Origin: Photobacterium sp. JCM 19050
GTDB lineage: Bacteria; Pseudomonadota; Gammaproteobacteria; Enterobacterales; Vibrionaceae
DNA: 63,957 nucleotides
Assembly (NCBI GenBank): GCA_001310455.1
Contig: BAXG01000035.1
Location: 1-63,957, forward strand
Direction of reading: 5' to 3'
Below are positions 57,665 through 63,957 of this stretch, piece by piece; the first letter of the stretch is position 1; every line of letters starts with the position of its first letter. The translations under genes and the position numbers were made by a program. The notes below the pieces were generated by a model. It saw only the letters and a program-made list of their open reading frames with translations, did not search any database and was not told the origin of the DNA.

Positions 57665-58408
57665 ATGAACACAGTCAGAAAATGCTGCGCCAGAGAAACC
57701 CTTATCGTGCAATACATTACCATTAAGAAAGCACTCTACGAACAAATAGAAGCCGGGATGTTACAACCCGGCTTCCGTCTTCCTGCCGAAAGGCAACTTG
57801 CCGAAATGTTTTCCACCACCCGGGTTACCCTGCGCGAAGCATTGGCGCTACTGGAAGCAGACGGTGTTATTTACCGGGAAGACAGGCGCGGTTGGTTTGT
57901 TTCTCCCCCACCTCTGATTTATGACCCATCAAAACCGGTTTCCCTCAGAGAGCTTGCTGAAAGGCAGAACCGGAAAGCGAAAACCATTGTCATCGAAGCC
58001 AGGAAAATGCTGGCCGACAAAACCGCCACGCAGATACTCACCCTTCCCCCAATGCAGGAAATCTACCGGATCGAGCGCGTGTATGAGCTTGATGGCCGTC
58101 CGGTCTGCGCCGTCACCCATTACATTCGAAAAGACATTTTCCCCGGGCTTCTGGATTTGGATTTGACTCAACCGATGGCCGACACTTTTGGCAACCATTT
58201 CGATTTGGCTTACGCCAGCACGCGCTACACCATTGCCAACACGTCGCTTATCGAAAACCGTGCGGCGGTTCTTCATGCGACAGACGGTACACCAGCAATG
58301 CATATTCAGCGCATTAATGCAGATCAACATGGCCGAATTATTGAGGGCGTTGTCGAACATTGGCGACATGATGCCATCAGTATCGAGTCGGAAGTCCAGT
58401 TCTCTTGA
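57665..58408 (+). CDS. GntR-family regulator with UTRA domain
   Basis: Up to 247 residues. Winged HTH: ITIKKALYEQIEAGMLQPGFRLPAERQLAEMFSTTRVTLREALALLEADGVIYREDRRGWFVSPPPL; C-terminal UTRA domain: IYRIERVYELDGRPVCAVTHYIRKDIFPGLLDLDL and MHIQRINADQHGRIIEGVVEHWRHDAI. The pattern resembles the phosphonate-use regulator PhnR, but no phn genes are adjacent. The start may be at a later GTG/ATG near 57700 just before YITIKKAL. Confidence 0.9.
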   Translation: MNTVRKCCARETLIVQYITIKKALYEQIEAGMLQPGFRLPAERQLAEMFSTTRVTLREALALLEADGVIYREDRRGWFVSPPPLIYDPSKPVSLRELAERQNRKAKTIVIEARKMLADKTATQILTLPPMQEIYRIERVYELDGRPVCAVTHYIRKDIFPGLLDLDLTQPMADTFGNHFDLAYASTRYTIANTSLIENRAAVLHATDGTPAMHIQRINADQHGRIIEGVVEHWRHDAISIESEVQFS

Positions 58409-58943
58409 CGTTATACTTTTGCGATCAGGCGGGTATCTTCAAATTGGGAGCGGTATCAGAGAACATTCGCTATGCAGACTGAACTCCCATTTTCAAAAAA
58501 ACGTGAATTATCAGTAGCTATTATCCGAATCAGGATCAAAAATGGGTGAGACATTTCCTGCAAGAATGATTCAGTCAGATCAGAAGTCCACGAGGAAGGG
58601 GACACTCTCTCGTCCACCGGGAAATGTTCACTGGTACAAACCCACAATAAAGGTTACCCCATGGTCATGAGTAAACACCGCAGGCAACATCAACTCTCAG
58701 CTGCCCGCAGGAGACGATGTCAGTTTCAGCTCAAAGTTGAAACAGAATCCCAAATCATCATCACCTCCTTTATCGCTGAATCTGCGAGTGACTCTTCCCC
58801 CGGAACATGCATCCCTTTCAAATCAAGAAAACACCCCGAGCCGGAGCTCAGTTAAGCAACTGACATATCAAGATGCTGGTACCACTGGCGGATTTGAGAT
58901 GCCAATGCGAGCACAGCCGGTGACGTAGACCCGGATTTTACCA
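58409..58943. other. Gap with a possible TOBE-like fragment
   Basis: 535 bases without an intact gene. Around 58640-58860 two plus-strand frames read NINSQLPAGDDVSF and QLKVETESQIIITSFIAESASD, which joined by a one-base shift resemble a TOBE/molbindin domain (an x-GDxV then S-I-T-S-F-I-A-E-S-A type core). This could be a small frameshifted molybdate-binding protein or a relic. The rest shows nothing recognisable. Confidence 0.35.
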
Positions 58944-59717
58944 TCAGCCCACAGCCACAATATGTGGGGCGATTCGCGAAGCAAGCAGATCCATCACCTC
59001 CAGGGACTCAGAAATCGAGCTTCTCGCAACCAAAGCGACTGCCATACCCGCCTTTACTGCAGCCTGCAAACCCTGGAAATCTGCAGAATGCACAACGACC
59101 CTGAATGGAATACCTGCATTTTCCAATCGTTCAACCGCTAACCTTCCCCAGCGACAGTTTCGCTCGATGGCAAGCGGGATCGGTTTGGTTGGCGGAAATT
59201 CAGTATCCCGCGCCTTCACCCATGCCAAGGACTCATGGTGCAATACTTCGGCATGCCAGAGCTCTTCATGAACATTGACAAGCGCAAGGTCTATCTCCCC
59301 TCTTTGCAGCATTGTGGCCAGGCGACGGCTGTTGTTGCTGAAAATCGAAAGCTGGACATTGGGGTATGCCCGGGTGAACGCGGAAAGGTACGACGTCGTG
59401 GCTTGCTCTACGTAATCATCGCAAACTCCGATTTTTACCTCACCGCCAATTTCCGGGCTGCTGAAAGCGGCGATGACCTCATCATTTAACGCGAGCATTT
59501 GCCGCGCGTAACTCACGAGCTGCATCCCCTGAGCAGTAAACGTATAGCTTCGCCCCTGTTTTTCAAACAGCGCCACATCGAGCTTCTCTTCCAGTTTTTT
59601 CATTTGCATGCTGACCGCAGACTGGGTGCGGTAAACCGTTTCAGCTGCGGCATTGAAATTGCCGCAGTCATGAATCGCTACCAAGGTTCTCAGTTGGTCA
59701 AGATCCAAGTTCTGCAT
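58944..59717 (-). CDS. LysR-family transcriptional regulator
   Basis: 257 residues, slightly shorter than most LysR proteins. HTH: LDQLRTLVAIHDCGNFNAAAETVYRTQSAVSMQMKKLEEKLDVALFEKQGRSYTFT; effector domain from EVKIGVCDDYVEQATTSYLSAFTRAYPNVQLSI. Effector unknown. It is divergent from the DUF1127-like gene across a 343-base region, a common arrangement for LysR targets. Confidence 0.92.
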   Translation of the reverse strand: MQNLDLDQLRTLVAIHDCGNFNAAAETVYRTQSAVSMQMKKLEEKLDVALFEKQGRSYTFTAQGMQLVSYARQMLALNDEVIAAFSSPEIGGEVKIGVCDDYVEQATTSYLSAFTRAYPNVQLSIFSNNSRRLATMLQRGEIDLALVNVHEELWHAEVLHHESLAWVKARDTEFPPTKPIPLAIERNCRWGRLAVERLENAGIPFRVVVHSADFQGLQAAVKAGMAVALVARSSISESLEVMDLLASRIAPHIVAVG

Positions 59718-59959
59718 AGTTCAGCCTTACTGATGATTGAACAACATTATATTAACAATACTTATCAGTATAGCTTTACCTGTGTCAACACTTCGGCAGT
59801 TTTGCACTCCGCTTGGCAGTAACACAGTATTTTCATCAGGAATATAAGCATCTGATTATGTAAGCCATATGAAAGCGTTACCCCACTTCCAGAAAGATAC
59901 GTCTACATTTCATAGATTTAATGCCTAAAAAAATTCCTCACTTGCATCTGACACAAAAT

Positions 59960-59978
59960 ACATCAGCGATATTGATGT
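59960..59978. promoter_or_regulatory. Inverted repeat in the LysR/DUF1127 intergenic region
   Basis: ACATCA (59960-59965) and TGATGT (59973-59978) form an inverted repeat with a 7-base spacer. It may be a LysR-type or other operator. The rest of 59718-60060 holds no gene. Confidence 0.4.
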
Positions 59979-60060
59979 GTGATGTAAATACTATTTGTTT
60001 TTCTTAATTGTTGAGAGAGGTGATAGTAATCACATAAATCAGCCAAGGGAGGAAAACGAT

Positions 60061-60300
60061 ATGGAAAAGACCAACCATTTATTCAACGAAAATGCAGTTC
60101 GTGCCATTAAACTGGCGTTCAATTCTCCTCGCTTGGCCGCCGATCAGATTTATTCATCCTGGTTGCTGACAAACAAACGCCATCAGCAAATCCGTGAACT
60201 CAAATCAAGATTGAATGACCCTGTATTTTTGAAAGATGTTGGCCTCTCCAAAGAGCAAGTAGAAAACCAAATCGCGCTTTTGGAGAGTGAAAATTCCTGA
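60061..60300 (+). CDS. DUF1127-like small protein
   Basis: 79 residues: MEKTNHLFNENAVRAIKLAFNSPRLAADQIYSSWLLTNKRHQQIRELKSRLNDPVFLKDVGLSKEQVENQI. The R-x-L-x-x-L-D-x-x-x-L-K-D-x-G-L-S-x-x-x-V ending is DUF1127-like; such proteins are short, basic and often stress- or RNA-related. GGGAGGA lies 8-14 bases upstream of the ATG at 60061. Confidence 0.8.
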   Translation: MEKTNHLFNENAVRAIKLAFNSPRLAADQIYSSWLLTNKRHQQIRELKSRLNDPVFLKDVGLSKEQVENQIALLESENS

Positions 60301-60349
60301 CCGACAGACAAAATTTCTATCCGTAGATACCCTTTCCTGTTGTGTGTTG

Positions 60350-60386
60350 CACCGTCATTGAGGAGAAGCGATGACGGTGTTTTTTA
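60350..60386 (+). terminator. Terminator of the DUF1127-like gene
   Basis: CACCGTCAT (60350-60358) pairs with ATGACGGTG (60371-60379), followed by T6-7. The remaining 60387-60595 is the leader of trpB with no gene. Confidence 0.88.
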
Positions 60387-60595
60387 TCCGCCGTTTCTTA
60401 TGGCCCTGCTCCCCCGCCGGTTGTAACTGCCAGCAATTAAGGCAATTTTTTGATACAGACACACCGGCCTTGAGGTTTCGAAACGGTCACAAATCTCGAC
60501 ATTGGTTATGTCCCGCCACCCGTATTCTAGGTATAAACAGATTCTGTTATCGATAAGGAAATTGCTCTCCAGCATGTAAAAACAAGGAGATAGAT

Positions 60596-61819
60596 ATGCA
60601 GAATACGTTTGAACACGCGATGCCTGATGCCCAGGGTTACTTCGGTGAATATGGTGGCAGCTTTATCCCGCCCCAACTCGAAGCCATTATGATGGAAATT
60701 GCCGCAGCTTATGATGAATGCCGCAATGATCCGGCGTTCAAAACGGAACTCGCCCGACTCTACAAACATTTTGTTGGTCGTCCAAGCCCGATATTTCACG
60801 CCGAAAACCTGTCCGCCAAATACGGGACGGATATCTACCTGAAGCGTGAAGATCTCAACCACACCGGTGCACACAAAATCAATCACTGCCTTGGTGAAGC
60901 CCTGTTAGCCAAGAAAATGGGTAAAACCAAACTGATTGCAGAAACCGGAGCCGGCCAGCACGGCGTTGCACTGGCAACCGCCGCTGCGCTCGTCGGGTTG
61001 GAATGTGATATCTACATGGGTGAAGTGGATATTCGCAAAGAACACCCGAATGTGGTGCGCATGCGTATTCTGGGTGCCAATGTTATTCCTGCCACTCACG
61101 GACGCAAAACCCTCAAAGAGGCGGTAGACTCAGCATTCGAAGCCTACATGAAAGACCCAATTAACCAACTTTACGCAATCGGTTCAGTTGTTGGCCCTCA
61201 CCCGTTTCCGATGATGGTTCGCGATTTTCAGTCGATCATCGGCAATGAAGCCCGGGAGCAATTTCAGGCAATGACCGGCTCCCTTCCGGGTAACCTGGTT
61301 GCCTGCGTCGGTGGGGGCTCGAATGCAATGGGCCTGTTTACTGCGTTTCTGGAAGATGACGGCGTCAAAATTCATGGTGCAGAGCCTGCCGGTCGCTCTC
61401 TGACCGAAGCCGGTGAGCACGCAGCAACGCTGACGTTGGGTGAGCCGGGTGTCATGCACGGCTTTAAATCATATATGCTGAAAGACGAACAAGGTGAACC
61501 GCAGGAAGTTTACTCCGTCGCAAGTGGTCTTGATTACCCTTCTGTTGGCCCCCAGCACAGCTACCTCAAAGATACCGGCCGGGTTAATTACGGCACAGTG
61601 TCTGACGATGAAGCCATTGACGCCTTCTTTGAGCTTTCACGGCTGGAAGGCATTATCCCGGCCATCGAGTCATCTCATGCTCTGGCTTATGCCCTTAAAA
61701 TCGCAAAAGCCGGTGAAAAAGGTTCGATCCTTATCAACCTTTCCGGACGCGGAGACAAAGACATCGACTTCGTTGTGGAACAGTTCGGCAGCAAATACGG
61801 CATTGACCAGCTCGTCTAG
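60596..61819 (+). CDS. trpB: Stand-alone tryptophan synthase beta chain (TrpB)
   Basis: 407 residues, PLP enzyme that joins indole and serine. PLP-lysine motif [54 protein letters not shown], phosphate-binding GGGSNAMG and [11 protein letters not shown]. It is TrpB1-like in length but no trpA or other trp gene is adjacent; it has its own terminator. It may be a second, indole-salvage TrpB, or the main copy separated from the operon. AAGGAG lies upstream. Confidence 0.94.
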   Translation: MQNTFEHAMPDAQGYFGEYGGSFIPPQLEAIMMEIAAAYDECRNDPAFKTELARLYKHFVGRPSPIFHAENLSAKYGTDIYLKREDLNHTGAHKINHCLGEALLAKKMGKTKLIAETGAGQHGVALATAAALVGLECDIYMGEVDIRKEHPNVVRMRILGANVIPATHGRKTLKEAVDSAFEAYMKDPINQLYAIGSVVGPHPFPMMVRDFQSIIGNEAREQFQAMTGSLPGNLVACVGGGSNAMGLFTAFLEDDGVKIHGAEPAGRSLTEAGEHAATLTLGEPGVMHGFKSYMLKDEQGEPQEVYSVASGLDYPSVGPQHSYLKDTGRVNYGTVSDDEAIDAFFELSRLEGIIPAIESSHALAYALKIAKAGEKGSILINLSGRGDKDIDFVVEQFGSKYGIDQLV

Positions 61820-61830
61820 CCCCAAAAAAC

Positions 61831-61865
61831 ATAAACGCCGCTTATCGAATGGCGGCGTTTATTTT
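61831..61865 (+). terminator. Terminator of trpB
   Basis: ATAAACGCCGC (61831-61841) pairs with GCGGCGTTTAT (61852-61862), followed by TTT. Confidence 0.88.
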
Positions 61866-61954
61866 ATCCTGTAAATATTCTATTCTTTGCACTTCTTTGA
61901 ATCGCCAAGGAACCGGTGAGCCTTCGGGCGCAACACCCTCCCGCATTTTGGTGA

Positions 61955-62578
61955 ATGAACATGGCTTCGCTTGAACACATCATTTCTGATATGACTCCCC
62001 TTCTTCAGCAATATGGTTATCTTGTCATGGCCCTTGCTATCGCAGTAGAAGGTATAGGTATCCCTGCTCCGGGGCAGTCTTTACTGATCGTAGCTGCGCT
62101 ACTGGCCGCGTCAGGGAAAATGTCACTGCCCCTTGTACTTCTCGTTGCTGCTGCCAGTGCATTTTGCGGTAATACAGCCGGCTATGTACTCGGGCAAAAG
62201 TTTGGCCATGTATTGCTAAAAAAAGGCTGGATAAAACCTGCGACTGAACAACGCCTTCATGGCTTCATCGAGAAATATGGCATCAAAGCTTTGCTGATAA
62301 GCCGCTTTGTTGAAGGCATTAAGCAGTTTATCTGTATAGGATGTGGAATTGCACAAATGCCGGCAGCCAAATTTTTTACCGGCAATTTTATGGCCACCCT
62401 GATTTGGGTAGCCATATTCGGTTTAGGCCCGGTGTTTTTAAAAGGTGAACTGGCACCTTTAATGAACTTCTATCACCACAACCAAATCGCCAGTTGGGCT
62501 GTTATAGCCGCCGTTGTTGTCAGCCTGGCTTGTACTTTGTATATCAGTTGGCGCCGTAAAAAACCGGAAAAACACTAG
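61955..62578 (+). CDS. DedA family inner-membrane protein
   Basis: 207 residues. YLVMALAIAVEGIGIPAPGQSLLIVAALLAASG is the DedA re-entrant motif; GNTAGYVLGQKFG and ISRFVEGIKQFICIGCGIAQMP carry the conserved Gly/Arg region; C-terminal TM ASWAVIAAVVVSLACTLYISWRRKK. DedA proteins flip undecaprenyl phosphate or other lipids in several bacteria. Converges with the SRPBCC gene, overlapping by four bases. Confidence 0.93.
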   Translation: MNMASLEHIISDMTPLLQQYGYLVMALAIAVEGIGIPAPGQSLLIVAALLAASGKMSLPLVLLVAAASAFCGNTAGYVLGQKFGHVLLKKGWIKPATEQRLHGFIEKYGIKALLISRFVEGIKQFICIGCGIAQMPAAKFFTGNFMATLIWVAIFGLGPVFLKGELAPLMNFYHHNQIASWAVIAAVVVSLACTLYISWRRKKPEKH

Positions 62579-63044
62579 CTTTTAAGCATTTGACCATGTT
62601 GGAGGTAGTGGTTTATTCGTGCCTCCCATTCCTGCATAGACTGGAGATAATGCTCCTCCGTAAAAGCGGCAACAAATGCATCACCCACGGGGCTCAGGCT
62701 GGTATAGCTGTAACACACATCCGCATCTGAGCCCTGCCCGTTTGGCCTAACGTCAATAGTTAGCTTACATGCCGTCACACCCGGTGTGATTTTTACCATT
62801 TCAACCCGCCCGGCTGATGCATTGTGTTCTGTTACAAACCAGACGGCATCGTCCGGTTCTGCATCGGTAACAAACACACACCCGGTTCAACCACGCCCGA
62901 GTCCGAAAGCACTAAAACAGGATCCCATCCGTCGATCCACTCAGCTTCCATCACCGGACATAACAGAGGCATCACCTTCTCAGGTGGTGCAACAAGCGAT
63001 TGTGTATAACTCCGGGTAATGCGGTTTGGTCTACTGATTTTCAT
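62575..63044 (-). CDS. SRPBCC/START-like protein (frameshifted)
   Basis: About 156 residues. MKISRPNRITRSYTQSLVAPPEKVMPLLCPVMEAEWIDGWDPVLVLSD, then VFVTDAEPDDAVWFVTEHNASAGRVEMVKITPGVTACKLTIDV and FTEEHYLQSMQEWEARINHYLQHG, the alpha/beta grip of the polyketide-cyclase/SRPBCC fold. One base is missing in or near the CACACACCC run 62874-62882. Start at 63044 has GGGGGA upstream. Ligand unknown. Confidence 0.85.
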
Positions 63045-63171
63045 TTGTACTCCCCCTTCGCTTGGTTCATACAACACCTTCTAGAGTGTTATAGCGAAAA
63101 CCGATACAAAAGCAAGCCGGGGATTCCCGGCCTTCAGAACTCAGGATTGGGCCACGCAGGCAGGGTGGAAT

Positions 63172-63196
63172 GAAGAAAGTGGGCTTTCTGCCCACC
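63172..63196 (-). terminator. Terminator of the SDR gene
   Basis: AGTGGGC/GCCCACCT hairpin at about 63178-63196 overlapping the SDR stop; on the minus strand TTTCTTC follows. Confidence 0.65.
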
Positions 63197-63902
63197 TACA
63201 CCGAATAGGAGTCTTCGGTTAAAACCGGATTATTCTTCACCAGTTGATACAAAACATGAGCAACTTCGCTTGGACTGCGCAGTTCATCATTAGCTTTGTA
63301 ACCCACAAACCGATCAATGGACGGAAAGTCATGCCGGTCTGACTCGCGAATTTCCGCCTGCATCGCCGTGTCCATTACATCCGGGTTAAAGTTGAACGCT
63401 TCAAACGGAAACTTCTCCGTTAACTCTTCTGCATATATTGCCCGGATGAAATTGTCGCAACTGCCTTACCGGCACAATAAAGACTCCACCCGGCGTAACC
63501 CTTGCTGGCAGCACCCGATGAGATGTTAATCAGTGTTTTCCGGGTATCAAGATCCCGCAGTTTTTGGACAAAGAGCTGCATCAGGCATAAAGACGAGACA
63601 ATGTTGACGGTGATGCTGTGCTGGAACTGAGATTTGGTAATGTCAGACACGCGCTTGATGGGCGTGATAGTGGAAGCGTTATTGATCAGAACAACGTGAT
63701 CATACTTCTGACGGCAGATTCTCGAAAACAGCGCTTTGGCTTTCGATTCGACCTCATTTGTGTGCCTTAGGTCGAAAGATTGGTGGTGGGGGCCTTTCCC
63801 GCTTCGGGAGAAATCCACTACTTCCCATTGATCCCGGCCAAACGCCTCGACCAATGCTTTGCCCAACCCTCGGGATCCACCGGTTACTATCGCAAGTTTC
63901 AT
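63196..63902 (-). CDS. Short-chain dehydrogenase/reductase (frameshifted)
   Basis: About 235 residues. NADP-binding LAIVTGGSRGLGKALVEAF, VVLINNASTITPI, and the catalytic SSGAASKGYAGWSLYCAGKA (Ser, Tyr-x-x-x-Lys). Resembles sepiapterin/benzil reductase type SDRs. One base is missing near 63458-63464; the corrected frame reads DNFIRAIYAEELTEKFPFEAF to ELRSPSEVAHVLYQLVKNN and stops at 63196. Start at 63902 (MKLAIVTGG). Confidence 0.88.
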
Positions 63903-63933
63903 CGTCGTATCTGCCCGAAATTTAAAATACGGA

Positions 63934-63957
63934 TTTATACCCAAACCACCTCAAGGT
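63934..63957. repeat. 24-base dispersed repeat, copy 2 at the window end
   Basis: The core CAAACCACCTCAAGGT (63942-63957) equals 29591-29606 and the eight bases before it match at 6 of 8. The window ends exactly here, which suggests a contig break at a dispersed repeat. Confidence 0.8.

Overview
The window looks like part of a gammaproteobacterial chromosome, most likely Vibrionaceae or a close relative. The evidence is a NorRVW module, an E. coli-like NupC, YaeQ, a DUF2960-like small protein, many methyl-accepting chemotaxis and diguanylate cyclase genes, and a TATACCCAAACCACCTCAAG-type dispersed intergenic repeat. That placement is an inference from gene content, not a phylogeny. No rRNA, tRNA, CRISPR array, integrase or intact transposase was recognised.

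Layout. 0-5 kb: tail of a GGDEF gene, then the divergent nitric-oxide detoxification module norR / norV-norW, with three NorR half-site pairs and a textbook sigma-54 promoter. 5-10 kb: VOC protein, DJ-1/PfpI protein, M20 amidohydrolase and a KefF-KefC K+ efflux pair, all on the minus strand. 10-18.5 kb: an uptake [NiFe]-hydrogenase locus. Structural genes hupSLC (+) diverge from maturation genes hupDFGHIJK (-). The small subunit carries the six-cysteine proximal-cluster signature of O2-tolerant enzymes, and a sigma-54 promoter lies in front of hupS. 18.6-31 kb: NTP-pyrophosphohydrolase-like protein, CHASE4-GGDEF cyclase, AraC/GyrI regulator, two PEP-CTERM surface proteins sharing one enhancer-plus-sigma-54 promoter design, an MCP, a FUSC transporter and small membrane proteins. 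31-37.4 kb: Sel1-repeat protein, ProX-type deacylase and an RND efflux pair. 37.5-41.3 kb: an AT-rich accessory patch with an HNH protein, an unknown protein, and a predicted proteasome-beta/HslV-like Ntn hydrolase fused to TPRs. It also holds an attC-like sequence and diverged repeats. 41.3-64 kb: M14 carboxypeptidase, a Phd/RelE-type toxin-antitoxin pair, a second MCP, Asp/Glu racemase, methyltransferases, two GFA proteins, YbaK, a ROK kinase with its DeoR-type regulator, acetyltransferases, YaeQ, rhodanese, EamA exporter, NupC with a GntR/UTRA regulator, LysR, a DUF1127-like peptide, stand-alone TrpB, DedA, SRPBCC and SDR proteins.

Data quality matters for every reader. About 29 single-base frameshifts split roughly two dozen otherwise intact genes (norR, norV, norW, kefC, hupK, hupJ, hupS, hupL, the RND pump and others). 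Almost all are one-base losses, many in homopolymers. I treat them as probable sequencing errors and annotate the reconstructed gene spans as CDS, giving the break point in each entry.

How parts work together: NorR senses NO and drives norVW; HupSLC oxidises H2 into the quinone pool after maturation by HupDFGHIJK (the hyp genes must lie elsewhere); PEP-CTERM proteins need an exosortase that is not in this window. The most novel-looking items are the Ntn-hydrolase/TPR protein and its AT-rich neighbourhood, and the shared PEP-CTERM promoter architecture.
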